Source: Mycobacterium neglectum
GTDB taxonomy: Bacteria; Actinomycetota; Actinomycetes; Mycobacteriales; Mycobacteriaceae
Assembly (NCBI RefSeq): GCF_002591975.1
Contig: NZ_NVQE01000009.1
Coordinates: 62,001-126,000, forward strand
DNA length: 64,000 bases
Direction: 5' to 3'
The position numbers were made by a program, and so were the translations under genes. Every line of letters starts with the position of its first letter. The stretch's first letter is position 1. Below, piece after piece: positions 47,669 through 57,859 of this stretch. The notes beneath the pieces are model-generated. The model was not told where the DNA came from. It saw only the letters and a program-made list of their open reading frames with translations, and searched no databases.

Positions 47669-47704
47669 CCGCTCGTTTGCCGGACCTGCCTTTACGCTGA
47701 CGTA

Positions 47705-48559
47705 ATGAGTGTCGAGCTGCCGCCTGATCATGTGCTGGCGGGGTTCGGATTGACCGGCGTCAAACCGGAACCGCTCGGCTTGAGCTGGGAGGGCGGCTGG
47801 CGCTGCGGCGAAGTCGTGCTGTCGATGGTCGCCGATCATGCGCGCGCGGCGTGGTCGGCGAAGGTGCGCGAGACGCTTTTCGTCGACGGTGTGCGGTTGG
47901 CCCGGCCGGTGCGGTCGACCGACGGCCGCTATGTGGTGGCGGGCTGGCGGGCCGACACCTTCGTCGCGGGCACCCCGGAGCCGCGTCATGACGAGGTGGT
48001 GTCGGCCGCCGTGCGACTGCATGAGGCGACGGCCAAACTCGAGCGTCCGCGGTTTTTGACCCAGCCGCCGGTTGCGCCGTGGTCCGATGTCGACGTGTTC
48101 ATCGCGGCCGACCGGGCGGCGTGGGAGGAACGTCCGCTGCACTCGCTGCCGCAGGGGGCGCGGGTGTCTCCCGGCTCGGCGGACGGGCAGCGGTCCGTTG
48201 AGCTGATCGGTCAGCTCGCCTCCCTACGTAGGCCGACCAAGAGCCCGAGCCAGCTGGTGCACGGAGATCTCTACGGCACAGTGCTGTTCGCAGGTACGGC
48301 CGCCCCGGGTATCACCGACATCACGCCGTACTGGCGGCCTGCCTCGTGGGCGGCCGGGGTGGTCGTTGTTGATTCGTTGTCATGGGGTGAGGCCGACGAC
48401 GGGCTCATCGAGCGATGGAACCCATTGCCGGAGTGGCCGCAGATGCTGTTGCGCGCGTTGATATTCCGACTCGCGGTGCACGCGCTACATCCACGGTCGA
48501 CGGCTGCGGCCTTCCCGGGGCTGGCGCGCACGGCCGCGCTGGTGCGCCTGGTTCTCTAG
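47705..48559 (+). CDS. TIGR02569-family protein (Rv3205c-type)
   Basis: This 284-residue protein is an actinobacterial conserved protein, recalled as the TIGR02569 family. It contains LVHGDLYGTVLFAG near residue 190, which resembles the catalytic loop (HGDLxxxN) of aminoglycoside-phosphotransferase-like kinases, and WRPASWAAGVVVVDSLSWG, resembling the metal-binding segment with changes. The ATP-binding N-lobe (VLAGFGLTGVKPEPLGLSWE) is also suggested. It may be a degenerate small-molecule kinase. ATG 47705 is the start, 36 bases after moeZ. Confidence 0.85.
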   Translation: MSVELPPDHVLAGFGLTGVKPEPLGLSWEGGWRCGEVVLSMVADHARAAWSAKVRETLFVDGVRLARPVRSTDGRYVVAGWRADTFVAGTPEPRHDEVVSAAVRLHEATAKLERPRFLTQPPVAPWSDVDVFIAADRAAWEERPLHSLPQGARVSPGSADGQRSVELIGQLASLRRPTKSPSQLVHGDLYGTVLFAGTAAPGITDITPYWRPASWAAGVVVVDSLSWGEADDGLIERWNPLPEWPQMLLRALIFRLAVHALHPRSTAAAFPGLARTAALVRLVL

Positions 48560-48630
48560 CTCGCGGCGCCCAGCGCACGCCTGTTTACGCCCTCACTCGG
48601 CGTTCGTGTACGACCAACGTGCACTCGCGC

Positions 48631-48927
48631 TCAGAATGTGTGGCGCACGTCGCGCAGGGGGATGCGGCCGTCCTCGGCGAGCACGCCTTCGGCCCGCAAC
48701 AACGCGAGCTGTCGCGTGGTCAGGTGCGGCGCCGGACGGCCCGACGCGCGAATGACCCGGTGCCACGGTAGATCCGACGAATCGGTGCGCATGATCCAGC
48801 CGACGATGCGGGGGCTGGAAAGGCTGGCGGCATCGGCGATGTCGCCGTATGTCGAGACGCGTCCCGGCGGAATGGAGGCGACGAGGGTACGTACTCTTTC
48901 GACCTGTTCGTCGGTGACGGCCGTCAT
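48631..48927 (-). CDS. Alkyltransferase-like (ATL) MGMT-family DNA-repair protein
   Basis: This 98-residue protein matches the DNA-binding half of O6-alkylguanine-DNA alkyltransferase (IPPGRVSTYGDIADAA and the helix-turn-helix region) but has PWHRV where the repair enzyme has PCHRV. The alkyl-accepting Cys is replaced by Trp. ATL proteins recognise O6-alkylguanine and hand it to nucleotide-excision repair. The ATG overlaps the lipV stop. It corresponds to Rv3204. Confidence 0.92.
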   Translation of the reverse strand: MTAVTDEQVERVRTLVASIPPGRVSTYGDIADAASLSSPRIVGWIMRTDSSDLPWHRVIRASGRPAPHLTTRQLALLRAEGVLAEDGRIPLRDVRHTF

Positions 48928-49688
48928 CTACCGAGCGCCTTGCGGATCACCGCCGCCGTCTCGGCTGGCAGCGTTTGGGCGACCATGTGGTCAGAGTCGA
49001 AATCCATCAGTTCGAAGTCGCGTGCGGTCCCGACGGCGGCCAGCAGCTCATCGGTGACATACGGCGGGTCGGTCCTGGCAGCCCGGACCACTGTGGTGGG
49101 GATTGTGCTGGGCGGTAATGCGATTGGACGGGCCAGCTCGCTCCAGTAGGACATCATCGCAGGGATGCTGATTCGCCAACCGGCACGGCCGTTGGGTAGA
49201 TCGACGAGGTGCTCGTCGAGTTCGCGGTCCAGTTCGCCGGCGTCCACGTCGCCCCATGAGCCATACGCCTTCTCGTCGCGCGCCTCGGCGCGGTCGGTGT
49301 AGTCCGGCGAGGCCAGCATGTCGTCGGCGACGTCGCGCATCCATCCGCCGTCCAGGCCAACGGCTGGGTCGAGCAACACCAGTGCGGACACCAGGTCCGG
49401 ATGGGCCGCGGCGAGTTTCAAAGCCACTGCGCCGCCGAACGAATGCCCGACGACCACCGTGGGAGCATCGAGCAACGCCGCCAGCGCCGCGACATTGGCA
49501 TCGATCGTCCACGGCGCAGCCCACGACGAACGTCCATGGCCGAGCAGGTCCGGTGCGGCGACCGCGAATTCGGTCAGGTGCCGGGTGGCCAGGGTCTGCC
49601 ACCGCTGCCCGTGGCCGGTGAGCCCGTGGATGGCCAGCACCTGTATCGCACCTGGCGGCCCGTAGCGGTGGACGTGCAGATCGGTCAT
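48924..49688 (-). CDS. lipV: Alpha/beta-hydrolase LipV
   Basis: This is an alpha/beta-hydrolase of 254 residues with the nucleophile elbow GHSFGG near residue 86, an oxyanion-hole segment IHGLTGHGQRW, an acid in the C-terminal third and DSDHMVAQ with the catalytic His. M. tuberculosis LipV (Rv3203) is known as a lipase/esterase active at low pH. ATG 49688 is chosen because longer in-frame sequence is not conserved-looking. Its stop overlaps the ATL start, so they form a two-gene operon. It is divergent from adnA. Confidence 0.9.
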   Translation of the reverse strand: MTDLHVHRYGPPGAIQVLAIHGLTGHGQRWQTLATRHLTEFAVAAPDLLGHGRSSWAAPWTIDANVAALAALLDAPTVVVGHSFGGAVALKLAAAHPDLVSALVLLDPAVGLDGGWMRDVADDMLASPDYTDRAEARDEKAYGSWGDVDAGELDRELDEHLVDLPNGRAGWRISIPAMMSYWSELARPIALPPSTIPTTVVRAARTDPPYVTDELLAAVGTARDFELMDFDSDHMVAQTLPAETAAVIRKALGR

Positions 49689-49882
49689 GACATCGATGGT
49701 ATGGGCTGTGTGGGGGTCCTTGCGCCGGTGGGCGGTGGCCGGCAATGAATTGAGGCCCTTGTGGCGACACCGAGTTCCACGCCAGGATCGTGGCGCCGAC
49801 GACGTCGACGATGTTCCCGCCGCCGCGGTGGGCAGGAGCGGGTCGCACTGACTTGTCGGACCCCCGTGGTGTCATTTCTCCC

Positions 49883-52800
49883 ATGTCCGCACCGCACACC
49901 GATCTGACGCCGAAGGCGCTCACCGAACCTGGAATGCGTGGCGTGGTGCGAGTCCTCGGGGGTGCGGGCACGGGTAAGAGCACCCTGCTGATCCAAACCG
50001 CTGCCGCGCACATCGCCGCGGGGACCGATCCGGAATCGGTTCTGCTGCTGACGGGTTCGGCCCGGCTCGGTACGCAGGCGCGGGCCGCCATCACGTCGGC
50101 ACTGCTCGAGTCGGGCACCCGCGCGGTTGTCCGCGAGCCGTTGGTCCGCACGGTGCACTCGTATGCATTCGCCGTGCTGCGTCTCGCCGCGCAGCGCAAG
50201 GGTGATCCGCCGCCGCGGTTGATCACCGGGGCCGAGCAGGACGGCATCATTCGCGAGCTTCTCGCCGGGGACCTCGAAGACGGTGACCGGTCCGCCGTGG
50301 CATGGCCTGCGCCGCTGCGACCCGCGCTGAGCACTGTGGGGTTCGCCACCGAACTGCGGGACCTGTTGGCACGGTGTGCCGAACGCGGTGTTGATCCTGT
50401 GGAGCTCCAACGCATCGGACGGCGTGCGGGCCGACCCGAGTGGCTGGCAGCCGGGCGGTTCGCCCAGGCCTACGAACAGATCATGCTGCTGCGTTCCGCG
50501 GTCGGAATGGCGGCGCCGCAGGCCACGGTGCCTGCGCTGGGCGCCGCCGAACTGGTCGGCGCTGCGTTGGAAGCGTTGGCAACAGACGGCGACCTGCTCG
50601 CGGCCGAACGCGCACGAATCAAATTGCTTCTGGTCGACGATGCCCAACATCTGGATCCACAAGCCGCCCGCCTTGTCCGTGTGTTGTCTGCCGGTGCAGG
50701 GCTCACGGTCCTCGCAGGGGACCTGAACCAGTCGGTATTCGGTTACCGCGGAGCCGATCCGGTGCTGTTGCGCGGCGACGAGCCGGTGCTTGTCCTTACC
50801 GAGTCACGCCGCTGCGCTCCCGCTGTTGCCCGCGCCATTACCGGAGTCGCTTCACGGCTGCCGGGTGCTGATGGGGCACGCCGGCTTGACGGCGCGGGCG
50901 TGCAGCGCGGCTCGGTCACGGTGCGCATCGCCGCTTCGCCACACGCAGAGTCCGCGTTGATCGCGGATGCGTTGCGTCGCGCACATCTGGTTGACGGCGT
51001 GCCGTGGTCTCAGATGGCGGTGATCGTGCGGTCGGTGCCGCGGCTGGGATCTGCCCTCGCGCACACCCTGGCCACCGCGGGCGTGCCCGTGGACCTGCCG
51101 ACGCCAAGTGCGCCACTGGCCGAGAGGCCCGCAGTGCGGGCCCTGCTGGCGGTTCTCGAAGCTACAGCTGGCGAACTCGACGGTACGCAGGCGCTCTCAC
51201 TGCTGACCGGGCCCATCGGCCGGGTCGACCCGGTGTCGCTGCGACAACTGCGGCGGGCGCTGCGACGCGCCGACGGCAACCAACCGCCCCGCGAGCTCGG
51301 CGACCTGCTGATCGACGCGCTGAGGCGAGAACCACGGGGGCTTTCACCCGATCAGGCGCGCCCGCTCAAGCGCGTCCGTGCCGTGCTGGCCGCCGCACGG
51401 CGCACCGCCGCCGACGGCGGCGATCCGCGATACACATTGTGGCAAGCGTGGCACCGGTCCGGCCTACAGCGGCGCTGGCTCGCGGCCTCCGAACGCGGCG
51501 GCAGCGCAGGTGCGCAGGCTGACCGTGACCTCGACGCGGTCACCGCGCTTTTCGATGTCGCCGAGCAGTATGCCAACCGCACCACAGGAGCGTCGCTGCG
51601 CGGTCTCCTCGATCACGTCGCCGCACTTGGCCTGCCCTCGGTCTCTCGCGATGACCATCCGTCCTCCGAGGCGGTGCGGGTGCTCAGCGCACACGCGGCG
51701 CTCGGCGGTGAATGGGAGTTCGTCGTGATAGCAGGCCTTCAGGAAGGTCTGTGGCCCAACGTGATTCCGCGTGGAGGTGTGCTCGGTACTCAGCGGCTGG
51801 TCGACCTGCTGGACGGCGTTGTCACTGAAAACGACAGGGGAGTGTCGACGCGGGCACCGCTGCTCGCCGAGGAGCGCAGGCTGCTCATCGCGGCGATGGG
51901 CCGCGCCCGCAGTCGGCTACTGGTGACCGCGGTCGACAGCGACTCCGGAGACGAGTCGATGTTGCCGTCATCGTTCTGCTACGAATTGACCTCGCTGGCC
52001 ACCGACCCCGACCCTGAGCCCGCGGCTCCGGTGCGCGCGCCGCGGATGCTGGCTCCGACAGCCCTGGTCGGGCGTCTGCGTGCGGTGGTCTGCGCCCCGC
52101 GCGACGACGTCGAAGACAGCGTGCGTGCCTGCGCGGCAACGCAACTGGCGCGTTTGGCGCAGGGCGGGGTACCGGGTGCGGACCCCGGACAGTGGTATGC
52201 CTCGACGCCGCTGTCCACCGACGAACCGCTGTGGGGCGGTGACGACCATAACGTGACGCTGTCACCGTCGACGCTGCAGATGCTGACGGATTGCCCGCTG
52301 CGCTGGCTGCTCGAACGTCACGGCGGCAGCGACGCACGCGACGTGCGGTCGGCGATCGGCTCGCTGTTGCACGCCTTGGTCGCCGATCCGGGCAAGACCG
52401 AGAACCAGATGCTCAACGAGCTCGAAAAGGTCTGGGAGAAACTCCCGTTCGATGCCCAGTGGCATTCGGACAACGAGCTGGACCGGCACCGGACCATGTT
52501 GGCGACTTTCGCGGAGTGGCGCGCGCAGAGCCGCAACGAGCTCACCGAGGTGGGCACCGAGATCGAGGTCGCAGGTGAGGTCTGCCCCAGCGACGACGGC
52601 CCTGGGGTTCGCGTCCGCGGTCGCCTGGACCGGCTGGAACGCGACAGCGAAGGACGGTTGGTGGTTGTCGATGTCAAGACCGGTAAGAGCCCAGTCACCA
52701 AGGACGAAGCTCAGCGACATGCCCAGCTCGCCATGTACCAGTTGGCCATTGCCGAAGGGCTGATGCCGCAGGGAGAGGAACCCGGCGGCGGTCTGCTGGT

Positions 52801-53011
52801 GTACCTCGGCAAGACCAGCGGTGGCGGCGCCGTCGAACGCGAACAGGACGCGCTGACACCGGAGTTGCACGCGGCGTGGCGGGAGAAGGTGCAACGTGCG
52901 GCGGCGGCAACCCAGGGGCCGCAATTCGTCGCGCGGATCAACGACGGCTGCGCACACTGCCCCGTGCGCAGGATGTGCCCGGCACAGCTGCGTGCAGGAG
53001 GTCAGCAGTGA
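49883..53011 (+). CDS. adnA: AdnA subunit of the AdnAB helicase-nuclease
   Basis: AdnAB is the mycobacterial motor-nuclease that resects double-strand breaks. The 1042-residue AdnA has an N-terminal UvrD-like motor (Walker A GGAGTGKSTL; the Walker B region reads VDDAQHLD rather than the usual DEYQ) and a C-terminal RecB-type nuclease with GRLDRLERD and VVDVKTGKS. Four Cys (CPLRW near residue 810 and CAHCPVRRMC near the end) fit the iron-sulfur cluster that holds AddB-type nuclease domains. ATG 49883 is chosen. GTG of adnB overlaps its stop, so both are made together. Confidence 0.93.
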   Translation: MSAPHTDLTPKALTEPGMRGVVRVLGGAGTGKSTLLIQTAAAHIAAGTDPESVLLLTGSARLGTQARAAITSALLESGTRAVVREPLVRTVHSYAFAVLRLAAQRKGDPPPRLITGAEQDGIIRELLAGDLEDGDRSAVAWPAPLRPALSTVGFATELRDLLARCAERGVDPVELQRIGRRAGRPEWLAAGRFAQAYEQIMLLRSAVGMAAPQATVPALGAAELVGAALEALATDGDLLAAERARIKLLLVDDAQHLDPQAARLVRVLSAGAGLTVLAGDLNQSVFGYRGADPVLLRGDEPVLVLTESRRCAPAVARAITGVASRLPGADGARRLDGAGVQRGSVTVRIAASPHAESALIADALRRAHLVDGVPWSQMAVIVRSVPRLGSALAHTLATAGVPVDLPTPSAPLAERPAVRALLAVLEATAGELDGTQALSLLTGPIGRVDPVSLRQLRRALRRADGNQPPRELGDLLIDALRREPRGLSPDQARPLKRVRAVLAAARRTAADGGDPRYTLWQAWHRSGLQRRWLAASERGGSAGAQADRDLDAVTALFDVAEQYANRTTGASLRGLLDHVAALGLPSVSRDDHPSSEAVRVLSAHAALGGEWEFVVIAGLQEGLWPNVIPRGGVLGTQRLVDLLDGVVTENDRGVSTRAPLLAEERRLLIAAMGRARSRLLVTAVDSDSGDESMLPSSFCYELTSLATDPDPEPAAPVRAPRMLAPTALVGRLRAVVCAPRDDVEDSVRACAATQLARLAQGGVPGADPGQWYASTPLSTDEPLWGGDDHNVTLSPSTLQMLTDCPLRWLLERHGGSDARDVRSAIGSLLHALVADPGKTENQMLNELEKVWEKLPFDAQWHSDNELDRHRTMLATFAEWRAQSRNELTEVGTEIEVAGEVCPSDDGPGVRVRGRLDRLERDSEGRLVVVDVKTGKSPVTKDEAQRHAQLAMYQLAIAEGLMPQGEEPGGGLLVYLGKTSGGGAVEREQDALTPELHAAWREKVQRAAAATQGPQFVARINDGCAHCPVRRMCPAQLRAGGQQ

Positions 53012-56000
53012 GCCCGCGCTACAGTCCCGACGAACTCGCATCGGCGCTCGGACTGTTCGCCCCCACCGACGAGCAGGCGGCCGTGATCGCCGCGCCGCCG
53101 GGGCCGATGGTCGTCATCGCCGGGGCCGGGGCGGGCAAGACGGAGACGATGGCCGCCCGAGTGGTCTGGTTGGTCGCCAACGGCTACGCCTCACCCGGCG
53201 AGGTGCTCGGCCTGACGTTCACCCGCAAAGCGGCCGGACAGCTGCTGCGCCGCGTCCGCACCAGGCTGGCCCGCCTCGCGGGGTCGGGCCTGGTTCCCGC
53301 CGGACCCGGAGTTCCCGACTTCACCGACGATCCCGCCACCGTCAGCACATACCACGCGTTCGCCGGCAACCTGTTGCGCGAATACGGTCTGCTGCTCCCG
53401 GTCGAACCCGATACTCGGCTGCTGAGCGAAACCGACCTGTGGCAGTTGGCTTTTCGGGTCGTATGCGAGCATCCACAGCACCTCGACACCGACAAGACCC
53501 CGGCGGCTGTGACCGCGATGGTGCTGCGACTGGCCGGGCAGCTGGCCGAACACCTCGTCGACACCGAGCAGTTGCGAGATACCCATGTCGAGCTCGAGCG
53601 GCTCGTGCATACCCTGCCCGCGGGCCCCTACCAACGGGATCGCGGTCCCAGTCAGTGGCTGCTCCGCATGTTGGCCACGCAGACGGAACGCACGCAGCTC
53701 GTCCCGCTCATCGATGCGCTGCACCGCAGCATGCGTGAGCAGAAGGCCATGGACTTCGGCATGCAGATGGCCTCTGCCGCGCGGTTGGCATCGGGCTTCC
53801 CGCAGGTCGGCGAGCAGCTGAGAAACCGGTATCGGGTCGTACTTCTTGACGAGTACCAGGACACCGGCCACGCCCAACGAGTCGCGCTGTCGGCACTCTT
53901 CGGCGGCGGGGTCGACGACGCGTTGGCCCTGACCGCCGTCGGTGATCCCATCCAGTCGATCTACGGCTGGCGCGGCGCATCGGCAACCAACCTGCCGCGG
54001 TTCACCACCGACTTTCCCCTCGCCGACGGTAGCCCCGCCCCGACGCTGGAGCTCCGCACCAGCTGGCGCAACCCGCCGGGCACGTTGCATCTGGCGAACG
54101 CGGTGTCCGCCGAGGCGCGGCGCCGCTCCGTGGCGGTGCGGGAGCTGCGGCCCAAGCCCGACGCGGCCCAGGGCACCGTCAGCTGCGCCCTGCTGACAGA
54201 TGTGGTCTCCGAACGCAATTGGGTGGCAGACCACCTCGCGCGCATTTATCACCAGGCTCGCGGCGAGGGCGTCTCGGCACCGACGGCGGCGGTGCTCGTG
54301 CGCCGCAACGCCGATGCCGGCCCCATTGCCGATGCGCTCACCGCACGCGGCGTACCGGTCGAAATCGTGGGACTTGCCGGCCTGCTCGGTGTCCCCGAGG
54401 TAGCCGACGTGGTGGCGACGCTGCGAATGGTGGCCGACCCCACCGCAGGCGCCGCCGCCATGCGCGTGCTGACCGGACCGCGCTGGCGGCTGGGCGCGCG
54501 CGACGTCGCAGCGTTGTGGCGGCGCGCCGTCCAACTCGACGACTTCGGCAAGCCGGCCGACAGTGCGGCGGCGGATCGGGTCGTCGCGCAAGCCGCACTC
54601 GACGCCGACGCCGCATGCCTGACGGATGCCGTCGGCGATCCGGGCCCTCCGACGGCGTACTCCGCGACGGGGTACGCCCGCATCGTGGACCTGAGTCGCG
54701 AATTGATCGCGCTTCGTGGTCATCTCACGCACCCGCTGCCTGAACTGGTCGCCGAGGTGCGACGGGTACTCGGAGTGGACACCGAGGTCCGGGCCGCACG
54801 CCGGGTGTCGGCGGGCTGGTCGGGCACTGAGCATCTCGATGCGTTCGCCGATGTGGTGGCTGACTTCGCGAGCCGCCCCGCCGCGACGGTTTCCGGCCTG
54901 CTCGCCTACCTCGATGCGGCCGAGCAGGTGGAGAACGGCCTGGCACCTGCGGAAGTGTCCGTCGCCGACGACCGGGTTCAAATCCTTACTGTGCACGCCG
55001 CGAAGGGCCTGGAATGGCGGGTCGTCGCGGTGCCCCATCTCAGCGGCCGGGTGTTTCCATCGACCGCGTCCGCGCGGACATGGCTTACCGACCCCGGCGA
55101 CCTGCCTCCGCTGCTGCGGGGTGATCGGGCGACGTTGTCAGAGCACGGTGTACCGGTCCTGGACACGTCGGATGTCAACGATCGAAAGACACTGTCGGAC
55201 AAGATCGCTGACCACAAGGACAGTTTGGCGCTGCGCCGCGTCGACGAGGAACGACGGCTGTTGTACGTGGCGATCACCCGCGCAGAGGACACGTTGCTGC
55301 TGTCCGGTCACCACTGGGGAGCGTCCGAATCCAAGCCGCGCGGCCCGTCGACCTTCCTCGAGGAGCTCAAGGAGATCATCGAGCGCGCGGATGCTGCAGG
55401 CGAGCCCTGCGGTGTCGTCGAGCAGTGGGCTCCCGCCCCGGCAGACGGTGAGCCCAATCCGTTGCGCGACAGCGTAGCCGAAGCGCTCTGGCCCGTCGAT
55501 CCGGCCGGCTCGCGCCGTGACGATGTGGGCCGAGGCGCCGCCCTGGTCGCCAACGCAATGTCGGGTGAGTCAGGTAGTGAACCCGTAGACGGCGAAGAGG
55601 GATGGGCATCCGACGTCGATGCGCTCCTGGCCGAACGCAACCGATCCGACGACCGGCCGGTCCCGCCACTGCCGGCGCAGCTGTCGGTCAGCACACTGGT
55701 GGAACTCGGCCGCGACCCCGATGCGGTAGCGCAACGACTGCGACGCCGCTTGCCAAGCCGACCTGACCCACATGCACTGCTGGGCACGGCTTTCCACGAT
55801 TGGGTACAGCGCTTCTATCACGCTGATCGGCTGTTCGATCTCGACGATTTGCCCGGTGCCGTGGACCACGACGCCACGGTTACCGACGAACTCGCCGAAC
55901 TGCAGGCCGCGTTCGCGGTGTCGTCATGGGCCGCGCGCACCCCGATCGACGTCGAGGTGCCTTTCGACATGGTGCTCGGCGGCCGAGTGGTGCGCGGGCG

Positions 56001-56265
56001 CATCGACGCGGTCTTCGGCGACGACGACGGCGGCGCTACCGTCGTCGACTGGAAGACAGGCGACCCACCCGGCACGCCGGAAGCCAAGCAGCACGCGGCC
56101 GTTCAGCTCGCCGTCTACCGGCTGGCGTGGGCGGCGCTGCAGGGAACCTCAGTCGAATCCGTTCGCGCGTCGTTTCACTACGTGCGCAGCGGGCTGACCG
56201 TCAGTCCCGACGATCTACCCGGCAGTGACGACCTGCTGGCGCTGCTGGGGACTACCGCGGCTTAA
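53008..56265 (+). CDS. adnB: AdnB subunit of the AdnAB helicase-nuclease
   Basis: The 1085-residue AdnB carries the lead motor and a second nuclease. The helicase motifs are complete: Walker A GAGAGKTET, Ia (LTFTRKAAGQL), Walker B LLDEYQDTG, III (VGDPIQSIYGWRGA), V (LTVHAAKGLEW) and VI (LLYVAITRAED). The C-terminal nuclease has GTAFHDWVQRF, GRIDAVFGDD and VVDWKTGDP. GTG 53008 has AGGAGG just upstream. It is followed 8 bases later by the nested mobile element, which lies between adnB and the K+ channel gene normally near it. Confidence 0.95.
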   Translation: MSPRYSPDELASALGLFAPTDEQAAVIAAPPGPMVVIAGAGAGKTETMAARVVWLVANGYASPGEVLGLTFTRKAAGQLLRRVRTRLARLAGSGLVPAGPGVPDFTDDPATVSTYHAFAGNLLREYGLLLPVEPDTRLLSETDLWQLAFRVVCEHPQHLDTDKTPAAVTAMVLRLAGQLAEHLVDTEQLRDTHVELERLVHTLPAGPYQRDRGPSQWLLRMLATQTERTQLVPLIDALHRSMREQKAMDFGMQMASAARLASGFPQVGEQLRNRYRVVLLDEYQDTGHAQRVALSALFGGGVDDALALTAVGDPIQSIYGWRGASATNLPRFTTDFPLADGSPAPTLELRTSWRNPPGTLHLANAVSAEARRRSVAVRELRPKPDAAQGTVSCALLTDVVSERNWVADHLARIYHQARGEGVSAPTAAVLVRRNADAGPIADALTARGVPVEIVGLAGLLGVPEVADVVATLRMVADPTAGAAAMRVLTGPRWRLGARDVAALWRRAVQLDDFGKPADSAAADRVVAQAALDADAACLTDAVGDPGPPTAYSATGYARIVDLSRELIALRGHLTHPLPELVAEVRRVLGVDTEVRAARRVSAGWSGTEHLDAFADVVADFASRPAATVSGLLAYLDAAEQVENGLAPAEVSVADDRVQILTVHAAKGLEWRVVAVPHLSGRVFPSTASARTWLTDPGDLPPLLRGDRATLSEHGVPVLDTSDVNDRKTLSDKIADHKDSLALRRVDEERRLLYVAITRAEDTLLLSGHHWGASESKPRGPSTFLEELKEIIERADAAGEPCGVVEQWAPAPADGEPNPLRDSVAEALWPVDPAGSRRDDVGRGAALVANAMSGESGSEPVDGEEGWASDVDALLAERNRSDDRPVPPLPAQLSVSTLVELGRDPDAVAQRLRRRLPSRPDPHALLGTAFHDWVQRFYHADRLFDLDDLPGAVDHDATVTDELAELQAAFAVSSWAARTPIDVEVPFDMVLGGRVVRGRIDAVFGDDDGGATVVDWKTGDPPGTPEAKQHAAVQLAVYRLAWAALQGTSVESVRASFHYVRSGLTVSPDDLPGSDDLLALLGTTAA

Positions 56266-56314
56266 AGCGTGTCGAACTGAGTGTTCGGCACCGCCCTCCT
56301 CGGGCGTCGTCAGT

Positions 56315-56740
56315 TCAGGCCGCGGGTGCGGTGTGAACGTCGGTTCCCGCGTCTTTCGGGCTGGTTTCACCAACACGGGGGTGTTGGTCAGCGCCGTCCC
56401 GTCGGCGAGCATTGGTGGCCCGGCCCCCTGCTTGGGGGTCCGGGTATCGATGGGCGTCGTGGTGGGTGTCGCCCCAGCGGGCCAGATTCAGCGCGGCGTT
56501 GGTATCTCTGTCGGCGCTATATCCGCAAAAACAGGTGAAGACGCGATTGGCCAGCGTCATCTCGCTGTTGATCGTCCCGCATTGCGGGCATAGTCGGGTC
56601 GAGGGAAACCAGCGGTCGGCTTCGATGAGCAGCCCGCCGCGCCAGGCTTGCTTGTAACGCAGCATCCGGGCGAACTCTGACCAGCCCGCATCGGAAACGG
56701 CTCGAGCCAGCCGGTGATTGCGCAGCATGCCTGCCACGTT
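56315..56740 (-). pseudogene. tnpB: TnpB, C-terminal fragment (interrupted by IS110)
   Basis: This is the 3' part of a TnpB RNA-guided nuclease: it begins NVAGMLRNHRLARAVSDAG directly after the RuvC-II Glu motif, then has the zinc ribbon (CPQCG, CFCG), the RuvC-III Asp in SADRDTNAALNLA and a variable C-terminal tail. It is cut off from its N-terminal part at 58057-59058 by the IS110 element. Joining the two at a single shared GAGG gives one open frame of 475 codons, so no other damage is visible. A GTG at 56737 could start an independent short protein, but this is unlikely to be functional. Confidence 0.88.
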
Positions 56741-56747
56741 GAGGCTT

Positions 56748-57812
56748 CTATGTCAATGCGAGTGGTTGGCATCTGGCGATTTGGTGCTGCCAGGAGGCTT
56801 GGTCGGTGTGCATCGCTCGGTAGATCACATCGACGAGGTGGCGCTTGAGGATGCGTCTGGCGCCGCGGGCACCCTTCGTCGGTTCTTGGCGTGCGATGAG
56901 TTTTTGAGCCGCCGGGTTGAAGCGTGTCTGCACGATCGCCGCCGTGTAAAGGACGCTGTTGAGACGGCGGTTGCCGCCTCGATGAAGTCGGTGACGTTCG
57001 TTGTCTGATGAATAGACGGGAATCGGAGCGCACCCGGTGTAGCGGGCTAGTTTGGCTGAGCTCGAAAACCGTTCGATGTCACCGATTTCGGAGAGCAGCA
57101 CCGCTGCGGAGTTGTGGCTGATCCCGGTTATTGCCAACAGGTTCGGCGTAAGGGGCGTGACGAGCTCTTTGATCCTGATGTCGAGATCGTGGATGCGGTT
57201 GTTGGCCTCGGCGAGCTCGCTGATCATCGTGACGATCACCTGTCGTACGTGGATGCCCACCTCTGCGGCTTCGAGCCGCGCGGTCAACGCCGCTACTACC
57301 TTGGCCCGCGCCAGGTCGCCGGGCGTGTGGTCAAGCCACAGATGCGATTGCGCCTTGAGCTGGTTGATCATCATGGTGCGGCGTTTGACGAGGTCAGCAC
57401 GGTAGTCGGTGAGAACGCGGAGTTCGCGGACCCGCTCGTCGATGCGATGGCGGGTCAGATCCGGTGTCGCGATCGCGGCATGTGCGGCCGCGACGGCATC
57501 GATGGCATCTGACTTGGAGCCCGTGGCGGCGTGCAACTTACGATGCGCGGCGGTCAGCCGGCTAGGAACCCACACCACCTCTTGACCCGCAAGCAGCAGT
57601 CCATCGGCCAGCCGGCGGGCAAAGCCGTGACCGTCTTCGATGGCCCAGGTCACTGGGGTGGCGTCCGTGATCGCGCGAATCCAGGTGAGCACCGCGGTAA
57701 TCAGCAGCCCATCGTTTTTCACGGTCAGCGGCTTGCCTATGCGATTACCGCGAGCATCGACAGCCACCGCAACATGGACGTGCTTGTGTGGGTCGATCCC
57801 TACTGTCACCAT
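56748..57812 (-). CDS. IS110-family DEDD recombinase (transposase)
   Basis: This is a recombinase of 354 residues that moves the element using a RuvC-like DEDD domain and a C-terminal Tnp (Transposase_20) domain with a catalytic Ser. Candidate acidic residues are Asp7 (GIDPHKH), Glu59 (AIEDGHG), Asp102 and Asp105 (SDAIDAVA). A coiled-coil-like helix (about 130-215) links to the C-terminal domain (LLAITGISHNSAAVLLSE onward), where Ser268/Ser269 in PVYSSDNERHR is the likely nucleophile. ATG 57812 has GGAGGG upstream. No truncation is seen. The stop lies 4-7 bases from the element end. Confidence 0.93.
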   Translation of the reverse strand: MVTVGIDPHKHVHVAVAVDARGNRIGKPLTVKNDGLLITAVLTWIRAITDATPVTWAIEDGHGFARRLADGLLLAGQEVVWVPSRLTAAHRKLHAATGSKSDAIDAVAAAHAAIATPDLTRHRIDERVRELRVLTDYRADLVKRRTMMINQLKAQSHLWLDHTPGDLARAKVVAALTARLEAAEVGIHVRQVIVTMISELAEANNRIHDLDIRIKELVTPLTPNLLAITGISHNSAAVLLSEIGDIERFSSSAKLARYTGCAPIPVYSSDNERHRLHRGGNRRLNSVLYTAAIVQTRFNPAAQKLIARQEPTKGARGARRILKRHLVDVIYRAMHTDQASWQHQIARCQPLALT

Positions 57813-57859
57813 CGAAATGTCCCTCCGCTCATCCGGGTGACGGGACGATGGCGGGGGCT

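Noticed and set aside
53191..55038. 615-codon reverse frame opposite adnB
   Set aside because: It is an antisense shadow of the AdnB reading frame, rich in Arg/Gly/His, with no recognisable domain.
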